Below, piece by piece: positions 37,751 through 47,676 of a stretch of 64,000 nt of DNA; positions within the stretch are counted from its first letter, which is position 1; every line of letters begins with the position of its first letter. The notes under the pieces were generated by a model. It saw nothing but the letters and a program-made list of their open reading frames with translations. It did no database searches and was not told where the DNA came from. The position numbers and the translations under genes are program-made. The DNA comes from Aristolochia californica. Taxonomy: Eukaryota > Streptophyta > Magnoliopsida > Piperales > Aristolochiaceae. Location: assembly GCA_029961685.1 (NCBI GenBank), contig JARWKL010000002.1, positions 15,406,908 through 15,470,907 of the forward strand, written 5' to 3'.

Positions 37751-38287
37751 TCATTTGGCTACACCATTTTCTTGAGGAGTATAGGCACATGATGTCTGAT
37801 GGATAATGCCATTCTCTTGACAAAATGAGTCAAGGTCTTCTTTTGAGACATACTCTTTGGCATTATCAGACAGAAGGATTTTTATCTTCTGACCAAATTG
37901 TGTGAGTACCATTGCATAGAAAGATTTAAAAATAGATGGTATCTCAGAATGCTCTTTAAAAGTAAACAACCAAGTTGTCCGAGTAAAATCATCAATAAAA
38001 GTGATAAAGTATTTGACTTGTGAAATATTAGAGACACTTAGAGGCTCCCAAACATCAGTATGAATCGAAGAAAAAGGAATGGTACTTTTTTCATTTGGAC
38101 GAGGAGAGTATGTACTCCTCTGATGTTTACTTAACTGACACACCTCACAACTGAATTTTGACCTTTTTTGAAGAGATAGAAACATAGAATGAAGAGATTG
38201 TATGGAAGGATGTCCCAACTGATTGTACCATAAATGTGTCTCATTCTCAGTAGTAGACACCATATTGACTTTTGGCACGTCCAAGTA
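37751..38287 (-). pseudogene. Copia integrase: zinc-binding and catalytic core (broken)
   Basis: Would insert the cDNA into chromosomes. In the 177-residue open segment from the Met at 38284, the HHCC zinc site is His17, His25, Cys46 and Cys49. The DDE triad is Asp77 (IHTDVW), Asp140 (LLSDNAKEY) and Glu172 (TPQENG), with spacings of 62 and 31 residues. Catalytic residues are all present. The segment is bounded by stops at 38288 (TAA) and 37751 (TGA, plausibly a C-to-T change in a CGA codon). Confidence 0.93.
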
Positions 38288-38290
38288 TTA

Positions 38291-38766
38291 GAGCCCCCCT
38301 TGTTCATGACCTCCACCAATCACCTGCTTCGTGATAAGATCCTGAATAACACATGAAGTAGGTGAGAAGGTGACCGAGCAATTAAATTTTTTTGTAAGCT
38401 GACTCATTGAGAGTAAGTTTAAAGGAAAAGAAGGAACAAAAACAATATCATTGAGCGGAAGTGATAGGGTGACAGAAGTGGAACCTTTTCCTTGAACTTT
38501 TGTTTGTGAACCGTCAGCTATGATAACAAACTTGTCGGAAAGAGTCGGAGATAAGGAATGTAATAAAGTTTTGTTCCTGTAAGATGCTCGGAGGCTCCTG
38601 AATCAATTATCCAGGATGAAGAGGAGGCAGATAGCATATCTGAAGCAGTAGTGGCAGCAGTAGTGGCAGAGGGGCTAGGGGAAGACCCTAGCATGATCTT
38701 TATCTTATGAAATAATTCATAATCTTCATCAATAATACTTTTTTGTGCAGCTGGGGGATTGTTTTC
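38291..38766 (-). pseudogene. Copia aspartic protease and gag-pol linker (frameshifted)
   Basis: Following the zinc-knuckle segment in the same frame is a Ser/Ala/Thr-rich linker, then the protease active site WIIDSGASEH (DSG codons at 38604-38596). The frame is lost near 38565 and runs to a stop at 38518. The rest of the protease is readable in another frame down to the stop at 38288, including a LLSMSQL motif typical of copia. The domain would cleave the polyprotein; it is inactive here. Confidence 0.85.
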
Positions 38767-38988
38767 TTATGCATCACTTATGAGGGCTTGATTAGCCCTT
38801 GTCGATTCTGACTTGTCATTCGCTTTGTAGCATATTTCTTTATTGTGGCCATATCTACCACAGCAAGTGCATGCCCTATAACGGCACTGGTCTATAGTGT
38901 GGCCCCAAAATTTACAATGAGTACATTTAATATCATTCGTTCGGCCGGCACTATAACCTCTTCTTTTTCTCATATTCTCATCAGCCAT
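38767..38988 (-). pseudogene. Copia gag zinc-knuckle (nucleocapsid) segment
   Basis: This open segment of 73 codons has two consecutive CX2CX4HX4C knuckles, CTHCKFWGHTIDQC and CTCCGRYGHNKEIC, which bind the RNA genome in the virus-like particle. A basic stretch (MRKRRGYSAGR) precedes them. The Met at 38988 is probably internal rather than a start, because gag-like sequence continues upstream in the same frame beyond a stop at 39016. The TAA at 38767 is in frame with the protease linker, so it is a mutation, or the gag end if the element used readthrough. Confidence 0.9.
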
Positions 38989-39240
38989 GATAGGCTCTTC
39001 TTTTTCAAAAAAACTTCAAATAATTTCACCAAGTAGCACTTCTTCAATCAACTCGGTATATGTAAGTATAGCATCAATGCTAATTATATTTTTTTCCAGA
39101 AAACTACTCATAAGAGGCTCAATAGAAATCTTCAATATCAGGGAAAACTTATCCCAAGAAAAAATTTATGTGGTGACACAAAACAATTGGCATAAATTCG
39201 GATTTTTCAATACAATAGAATACCAGCATGACCTTTGAGT
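38989..39240 (-). pseudogene. Remnant of copia gag, middle part
   Basis: In the same frame as the zinc knuckles I read a short acidic helical-looking segment (about 39145-39020, including SIEPLMSSFLEKN) broken by stops at 39016 and 39166. It is weak but consistent with gag between its N-terminus and its nucleocapsid. Most of a normal gag body is missing or unrecognisable. Confidence 0.5.
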
Positions 39241-39558
39241 CTTCCAATCTGAATATATCTTTCAATATAGACCAGATTGACATGAAATTTTTTCCTTATA
39301 TAAGTAAAATTAAATAAATTTAATCCAATTATAACATATCTTCATAAAATATAATTATCAAGAGATAAATAATCTGATAGAATTCGGTCTCTGTCGTCTG
39401 GCCGAACTAAGTTCTATTTCTCTTATTTTTCCAGAACGACCATAGACTCTTCCAAGATAAATATCTCCTTATAAAAACATCATACCGAGAATTGGTTGAA
39501 TAGGTCAGAAAATATACTTACATATATTTATTTTGATATACATTTCTTCATATAAAGT
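39241..39558 (-). other. AT-rich stretch with no recognisable gag coding
   Basis: This lies between a short gag-like start (39642-39559) and the surviving gag C-terminus. I see many stops and no gag motif. It may be a decayed gag region, a deletion-insertion scar, or leader sequence displaced by rearrangement. Confidence 0.5.
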
Positions 39559-39642
39559 CTAGTTCTTGATAGAAAAAAATACCTCGGAATCTGAAGATTG
39601 CTGCTGCTGCTCGAACCTTTTTGTAATCTGACCTTCGCTCAT
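39559..39642 (-). pseudogene. Probable gag N-terminal fragment
   Basis: A 27-codon open frame begins at the ATG at 39642-39640 and reads MSEGQITKRFEQQQQSSDSE before running out to a TAG at 39561-39559. A hydrophilic, Gln/Ser-rich start about 200 bp after the primer-binding site is what a copia gag N-terminus looks like. It is in the same frame as the zinc-knuckle segment. Confidence 0.55.
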
Positions 39643-39844
39643 TCAAATATCGATATCTCTCTATAGATAACTCCGATTGGAACAAATAATTCTTCTTTGG
39701 AAAGTAGACACAAATATATTTCTGCCAATATATAATTTTTAATATGAAAAATTCCGTACATCTTCCTTCACAAGAGCCTTCTTTGAGTGGTGTTGATCAT
39801 CACTTTTCTAGAGCAATCTTTTGTCGAGGGATCCTAAATATGTT

Positions 39845-39856
39845 GCTCTGATACCA
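39845..39856 (-). other. Primer-binding site (initiator-Met tRNA type)
   Basis: The minus strand reads TGGTATCAGAGC directly after the 5' LTR, identical to the site at 31198-31209. Confidence 0.92.
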
Positions 39857-39907
39857 TGTTGAATTTAGGATCCATTTTCCACAATCACGAGCAAAAGAAA
39901 GAAAAAA
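39857..39907 (-). repeat. 5' LTR remnant of the copia element
   Basis: It starts TGTTGAATTTAGGATCC like the 3' LTR but matches it for only about 45-47 bp, then passes within an A-rich run into satellite (AGTTTACAATCCC at 39908). The exact junction is blurred by A-richness on both sides, which suggests loss at microhomology. The LTR promoter is absent from this copy. Confidence 0.85.
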
Positions 39908-42900
39908 AGTTTACAATCCCTTAAAATTACAGACACTTTTTGGAATTATATCTCTCTCCATTAGTGCATTTCCATTTTAGATGTATGTTTTTTCTTAAAT
40001 AAAAAGTTGAGTTTTCACTTTCCCTTCATCTCGTAAACAATTTTGACAAGATGGGAAATAGATCACAACAAAATGAAAATTTCAGAGTTTAGGTATGAAA
40101 AAAAATTAAAACAATAAAAAATGTAAGTAACGAAAATTTATTCACACACCACAAATGAACACAAAAGTTTTGTTATCCAAGTTTGGGAAATTCCACTAGT
40201 TCAACCCTAATAGCTTGGTATTTTATGAAAAAGAGATTTCTACACTTGTTTTAAAAATGGATATGCATGATTGAAACATGATAAAGATGCAAATGACCTA
40301 TGGATCAATATATTTTAAATAGAATAAAAAATACTTATTAAATTCTCAAGTGAACGTGCGGTGGGATATTAACCCGAGTCAAACAAGCCCTTATTTTGAC
40401 CATTTAGAAAAAGTTGACTAAACACTAATAGATGATTGTAAAGTGATTTATCGGTCACTCATACGTAACGGGCTATATTTTTGTAAGAAATGACTTATGA
40501 GTTGGTAGTCAACACTCAATTAAAAATTCCCGCCTTCCCCTTTTTTCGACGATTGCAAAACCTAAAATATATAAACAAAAAAGAGCCTACAATCCCTTAA
40601 AATTACAGACACTTTTTTAAATTATCTCTATCTACTTTAGTAAATTTCCATTTTAGATGTATGCTTTTTTCGTAAATGAAAAGTTGAGTTTTCACTTTCC
40701 CTTCATCTCGGAAACAATTTTGACAAGATGGAAAAAAAGATCACAACAAAAGGAAAATTTTAGAGTTTATGAATGGAAAAAATTTATCACAATAACAAAT
40801 GTAAGTAAAGGAAATTTATTCAAACACCACAAACGAACACAAAGGTTTTGTTATCCAAGTTTGTGAAATTACACTAGTTCAACCCTCATAGCTTTGAATT
40901 TTATAAGAAAGAGATTTCTACACATGTTTTAAAAACTGATATGCATGCTTGAAACATGTTAAAGATGCAAATGACCTATTTATCCAACCTTTTAAAGACA
41001 ATAAAAAATGCTCATTATTTTCTCAAGTGAATGTGTGATGGGATATTTACTCGGGTAAAACTAGCCATTATTTTTCCCAGATATAAAAAGTTGACCTACA
41101 ATTCCTAGATGATTGTAAAGTGATTTATCGGTCAATCATGCATAACGGGCTATATATTAGTAAGAAATGACTTATGGATTGGGAGTCAACACTTAGTTAA
41201 AAATCCCTCGCCTCCACGTCTTCCCGAAGATTGCAAAACCTAATATATAAAAACTAATAAAAGTCAACAATCCCTTAAAATTACAAACACGTTTTTGGAA
41301 TTATCTCTCTACATTAGTGCAGTTCCATTTTAGATATTTGCTTTTTTCTTAAATAAAAAGTTGAGTTGTCACTTTCCCTGCATCTCGTAATCATTTTTGA
41401 CAAGATGGAAAATAGATGACAAAAAAATGAAAATTTCAGAGTTTATGGATAGAAAAAATTAAAAAAAATAACAAATGTAAGTAAAGAAATTTTATTCACA
41501 CACCACAAATGAACAAAAGTTTTGTTATCCAAGTTTTGGAAATTCCACTAATTCAACCCTAATAGCATGGTATTTTATAAAAAATAAATTTCTACAGATG
41601 TTTTAAAAATGCATATGCATGAAACATGTTAAAGATACAAATGACCTATGGATCCAAACCTTTTAAACAGAATAAAAAATACTACTCATTAAATTCCCAA
41701 GTGATCGTGCAGTGGGATATTTACCCTAGTCAAACAAGCCCTTATTTTGCCCATTTAGAAATAGTTGACCTAACAATAATAGATGATTTTAAAGTCATTT
41801 ATTGGTCAATCATGCGTAATGGGCTATATTTTTTTAAGAAATGACTCATGGATTGGTAGTAAACACTCAGTTGAAAATTCCCGGCCTCCCCCGTTTCCCG
41901 ACGAATGCAAAACCTAATATATAAAAAATAAAAAAAATTTATAATCCCTTAAAATTTAAGACACTTTTGGGAATTATCTCTCTCTACATTACTGCATTAC
42001 CATTTTAGATGTATTCTTTTTTCTTAAATGAAAAGTTGAGTTTTCACTTTCCCTTCATCTCATAAACAATTTTGGCAAAGATGAAAAATAGATCACAACA
42101 AAAGGAAAATTTTAGAGTTTATGAATGGAAAAAATTTATCCCAATAAAAAATGTAAGTAAAGAAAATTTATTCACACACTACAAACGAACACAAAGGTTT
42201 TGTTATCCAAGTTTGTGAACTTACACTACTTTGAATTTTATAAGAAAGAGATTTTTACACATGTTTTAAAAACTGATATGCATGCTTGAAACATGTTAAA
42301 GATGCAAATGACCTATGGATCCAAACCTTTTAAAGACAATAAAAAATACTCATTAAATTCTCTAATGAACATGTGGTAGGATAGTTACCTGTGTCAAACT
42401 AGCTATTATTTTGCCCAGATATAAAAAGTTGACCTACAATTGTTAAATGATTTTAAAGTGATTTATCTGTCAATCATGTGTAACGGGCTATATATTTGTA
42501 AGAGATGACTTATGAATTGGGAGTCAACACTCAATTAAAAATCCCCTCTTTCCCCCTCTTCGTGACGATTGCAACACCTTATATATAAAACCTAAAAAAA
42601 ATTTACAATCCCTTAAAATTACATACACTTTTTTGAATTATCTTTCTCTACATTAGTGCATTTCCATTTTAGATGTATGCTTTTTTCATAAATAAAAAGT
42701 TAAGTTTTAACTTTCCCTTCATCTCGTAAACAATTTTGACAAGATGGAAAATAAATCACAACAAAATGAAAATTTAAGAGTTTATGTATGGAAAAATTTA
42801 AAACAATAACAAATGTAAGTAAAGAAAATTTAATCGCATACCACAAATGAAGACAAAAGTTTAGTTATCCAAGTTTGGGAAATTCTACTAGCTTGGTATT

Positions 42901-45900
42901 TTATAAAAAAGATATTTCTACACATGTTTTAAAAATGGATATGCATGATTGAAATATGTTAAAGATGCAAATGACCTATGGATCTAAACCGTTTAAATAT
43001 AATAAAAAATACTCATTAAATTCTCAAGTGAATGTGCTATGGGATATTAACCCGAGTCAAACAAGCCCTTATTTTGCCCATTTAGAAAAAGCTGACTTAA
43101 CAATAATAGATTATTGTAAAGTAATTTATCAGTCAATCATGCGTAATGGGCTATATTTTTGTAAGAAATGACTTATGGATTGGAAGTCAACACTCAATTG
43201 AAAATTCCCGGCCTCCCCCTTTTCCCGACGATTGCAAAACCTAATATATAAAAACTAAAATGAGTTTACAATCCCTTAAAATTACAGACACTTTTTGGTA
43301 TTATTTCTCTCTACATTAGTGAATTTCCTTTTTAGATGTATTCTTTTTTCTTAAATGAAAAGATGAGTTTTCACTTTCCCTTCATCTCGTAAACAATTTT
43401 GACAAGATGGAAAATAGATCACAACAAAAGGAAACTTTTAGAGTTTATGAATGGAAAAAATTTATAAAAATAACAAATGTATGGAAAGAAAATTTATTCA
43501 CACACCACAAATGAACAGAAAAGTTTTATTATCCAAGTTTTGGAAATTACTCTAGTTCAACCCTCATAGCTTTGAATTTTGTAAGAAAGTGATTTCTAGA
43601 CTTGTTTTAAAAACTGATATGCATGCTTGAAATATGTTAAAGATGCAAATGACCTATGGATCTAAACCTTTTAAAGACAATAAAACATGCTCATTAAATT
43701 CTCAAGTGAACGTGCGGTGGGATATTTACCTGTGTCAAACTAGCCATTATTTTGCCAAGATATAAAAAGTTGACCAACAATTCTTAGATGATTGCAAAGT
43801 GATTTATTAGCCAATCATACGTAACGGGCTATATATTTGTAACAAATGACTTATGGATTGGGAGTCAACACTCAGTTAAAAATCCCTCGCCTCCCCCTCT
43901 TCCCGACGATTGCTAAACCTAATATATAAAAACTAAAAAAAGTTTATAATCCCTTAAAATTACAGACACTTTTTGGAATTATCTCTCTCTACATTAGTGC
44001 ATTTCCATTTTAGATATATGTTTTTTTCTTAAATAAAAAGTTGAGTTTTCACTTTCCTTTCATCTCGTAAACAATTTTGACAAGATGAAAAATAGATCAC
44101 AAAAAAAAGAAAATTTTAGAGTTGATGTATGGAAAAAATTTAAAATAATAAAAAATGAAAGTAAAGAAAATTTAATCACACACCACAAATGAACATAAAA
44201 TTTTTGTTATCCAAGTTTGGGAAATTCCCCTAGTTCAACCCTAATAGCTTGGTATTTTATAAAAAAGATATTTCTACACATGTTTTAAAAATGGATATGC
44301 ATGATTGAAACATGTTAAAGATGCAAATGACCTATGGATCCTAACCTTTTAAATCGAATAAAAAATACTTAATTAATTCTCAAGTGAACGTGCGGTGGGA
44401 TATTAACCCAAGTCAAACAAGCCCTTATTTTGCCCATTTAGAAAAAGTTGACCTAACAATAATAGATGATTGTAAAGTGATTTATCGGTCAATCATGCAT
44501 AAGGGACTATATTTTTGTAAGAAATGACTTATGGATTGGTAGTCAACACTTAATTGAAAATTCCCTGCCTCCCCCGTTTCCCGACGATTGCAAAACCTAA
44601 TATATAAAACCTAAAATGAGTTTACAATCCCTTAAAATTACAGACACTTTTTGGTATTATTTCTCTCTACATTAGTGAATTTCCATTTTAGATGTATGCC
44701 TTTTTGTTAAGAGCAAAGTTGAGTTTTCACTTTCCCTTCATCTTGTAAACAATTTTGACAAGATGGAAAATAGAAGACAACAAAAGGAAAACTTTAGAGT
44801 TTATGAATTGAAAACATTTATAACAAAAACAAATGTAAGGAAAGAAAATTTATTCACACACCAAAAATGAACATAAAAGTTTTGTTATCCATGTTTTGGA
44901 AATTACACTAGTTCAACCCTCATAGCTTTGGATTTTATAAGAAAGTGACTTCTACACCTCTTTTAAAAACTGATATGCATGCTAGAAACATGTTAAATAT
45001 GCAAATGACCTATGGATCCAAACCTTTTAAAGACAATAAAAGATGCTCATTAAATTCTCAAGTGAACATGCGATGAGATATTTACACGTGTAAAACTAAA
45101 CATTATTTTGCTCAGATATAAAAAGTTGACCAACAATTCTTAGAAGATTGTAAAGTGATTTATTGGTTAATCATGCGTAACGGGCTATATATTTGTAAGA
45201 AATGATTTATGGATTGGGAGTCAACACTTAGTTAAAAATCCCCCACCTCCCCCTCTTCCCGACGATTGCAAAACCATATATATAAAAACTAAAAAAAGTT
45301 TAAAATCCCTTAAAATTACAAAAACTTTTTGAAATTTTCTCTCACTACATTAGTGCATTTCAATTTTAGATGTATGCTTTTTTCTTAAATAAAAAGTTCA
45401 GTTTTCACTTTCCCATCATCTCATAACCAATTTTGACAAGATGGAAAATAGATCACAACAAAATGAAAATTTCAGAGTTTATGTAAGGAAAAAATTTAAA
45501 ACAATAACAAATGTCAATAAAAAATATTTATTCACACACCACAAATGAACACAAAAATTTTGTTATCCAAGTTTGGAAAATTCCACTAGTTCAACCCTAA
45601 TAACGTGGTATTTATAAAAAAGAAATTGCTACACATGTTATAAAAATGGATATGCATGATTGAAACATGTTAAAGATGCAAATGACCAATGGATCCAAAC
45701 CTTTTAAATAGAATACAAAATACTCATTAAATTCTCAGTGAATGTGCGGTAGGATATTAACCCTAGTCAAACAAGCCCTTATTTTGCCCAATTAGAAAAA
45801 CCTGACTTTACAATAATAGATGATTGTAAAGTGATTTATCGGTGAATCATGCGTAACGGGCTATATTTTTGTAAGAAATGACTTATGGATTGGTAGTCAA

Positions 45901-47676
45901 CACTCAATTTAAAATTCCCGGCCTCCCCGTTTTTCCGACGATTGCAAAACCTAAAATATAAAAACTAAAAATAGTTTACAATCCCTTAAAATTACAGACA
46001 CTTTTTGGAATTATCTCTCTCTGCATTAGTGAATTTCCATTTTAGATGTATGCTTTTTTCTTAAATGAAAAGTTGAGATTTCACTATCACTTCATCTCGT
46101 AAACAATTTTGACAAGATGGAAAATATATCACAACAAAAGGAAAATTTTAGAGTTTATGAATGGAAAAAAATTACAACAATAACATATGTAAGTAAAGAA
46201 AATTTATTCACACACCACAAATGAACACAAAAGTTTTGTTATCCAAGTTTGGGAAATTACACTAGTTCAACCCTCATAGCTTTGAATTTTATAAGAAAGA
46301 GATTTCTACACATGTTTTAAAAACTGATATGCATGTTTGAAACAAGTTAAAGATGCAAATGACCTATTGATCTAAACCGTTTTAAAGACAATAAAAAATG
46401 CTCATTAAATTCTCAAGTGAACGTGCGGTGGGATATTTACCCGTTTCAAACTAGTCATTACTTTTCCCAATATAAAAAGTTGATCTACAATTCTTAGATG
46501 ATTGTTAAGTGATTTATCGGTCAATCATGCGTAAAGGGCTATATTTTTGTAAGAAATGACTTATGGATTGGTAGTCAACGCTCAATTTAAAATTCCCGGC
46601 CTCCCCGTTTTTCCGACGATTGCAAAACCTAATATATAAAAACTAAAAAAAGTTTACAATCCCTTAAAATTACAGACACTTTTTGGAATTATCTCTCTCT
46701 ACATTAGTCCATTTCCATTTTAGATGCATGCTTTTTTCTTAAATAAAAGTTGATTTTTCATTTTCCCTTCATATTGTAAACAATTCTGACAAGATGGAAA
46801 ATAGATCACAACACAATGAAAATTTCAGAGTTTAAGTATGGAAAAAATTTAAAACAATAACAAATGTAAGTAAAGAAAATTTATTCACACACCAAAAATG
46901 AACACAAAATTTTTGTTATCCAAGTTTGGGAAATTCAACTAGTTCAACCCTAATAGCTTGGTATTTTATAAAAAAAAAGATTTCTTCACATGTTTTAAAA
47001 ATGGATATGCATGATTGAAACATGTTAAAGATGCAAATGACCTATGGATCCAAACCGTTTAAACAGAATAAAAAATACTCATTAAATTCCCAAGTGAACG
47101 TGCGGTGGGATATTTACCCGAGTCAAACAAGCCCTTATTTTGCCCATTTACAAAAAGCTAACTTAACAATAATAGATGATGGTAAAGTGATTTATCGGTC
47201 AATCATGCGTAACGGGCTATATTTTTGTAAGAAATGACTTATGGATTAAGAGTCAACACTCAGTTAAAAATCCCCCGTCCCCCCTTTTCCGGACGATTGC
47301 AAACCTTAATATATAATAACTAAAAAGAGTTGACAATCCCTAAAAATTACAAACACTTTTTGGAATTATCTCTCTCTACATTTGTGCATTTCCATTTTAG
47401 ATGTATGCTTTTCTCTTAAATCAAAACTAGAGTTTCCACTTTCCCTTCATCTTCTAAACAATTTTGACAAGATTGCAAATAGATCACAACAAAATGAAAA
47501 TTTAAGAGTTTATGTAGGGAAAAAATTTAAAAGAATAATAAATGTAAGTAAAGAAAATTTATTCACACCCCACAAATGAAAACAAAACTTTTGTTGTCCA
47601 AGTATGGGAAATTCCACTTTTTCAACCCTAATAGCTTGGAATTTTATAAGAAATAGATTTCTACACATGTTTTAAA
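39908..47676 (+). repeat. Satellite array with dimeric (E/F) higher-order repeat, ~1.35 kb
   Basis: Two monomer types alternate strictly. E monomers start near 40258, 41610, 42936, 44294, 45648 and 47000. They share GCATGATTGAAA (or a close form), CAAGCCCTTATTTTG and GGTAGTCAACACT (or a close form). F monomers start near 40933, 42272, 43612, 44971 and 46326, with AAACTGATATGCATG, AAAGACAATAAAA, CAAACTAGCCATTA and CAGATATAAAAAG. E-to-E spacing is 1326-1358 bp. The arrangement is absent from the array left of the retroelement block. No gene seen. Confidence 0.9.

Larger units (their letters stand above)
27778..39907. mobile_element. 12.1-kb retroelement block inserted in phase with the satellite
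   Basis: This block holds two minus-strand LTR elements and the satellite between them. The seven bases AGTTTAC lie at 27771-27777 just outside it and again at 39908-39914. The satellite left of the block stops 329 bp after its phasing motif, and the satellite right of the block resumes 350 bp before the next one. Together these give 679 bp, one monomer. The outer edges therefore lie at the same monomer position although neither is an intact LTR end. Unit-wise transfer, circle reintegration or a large recombination event are possible; which one is inference. Confidence 0.6.
34885..39907 (-). mobile_element. Degenerate Ty1/copia retrotransposon
   Basis: Read on the minus strand the order is truncated 5' LTR, primer-binding site, gag, protease, integrase, reverse transcriptase, RNase H, polypurine tract and 3' LTR. 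Integrase ahead of reverse transcriptase is diagnostic of copia. The body is close to normal copia length apart from the gag region. Coding is broken by at least nine in-frame stops (39166, 39016, 38767, 38288, 37751, 37052, 36749, 36425, 36045) and two frameshifts (about 38565 and 36165). The 5' LTR keeps only about 45 bp. The shared 45-47 bp of the two LTRs differ at about four positions, so the insertion is old. It cannot be autonomous. Confidence 0.95.

Noticed and set aside
38845..39238. Plus-strand open frames opposite gag
   Set aside because: They are antisense to the zinc-knuckle region and have no independent support.
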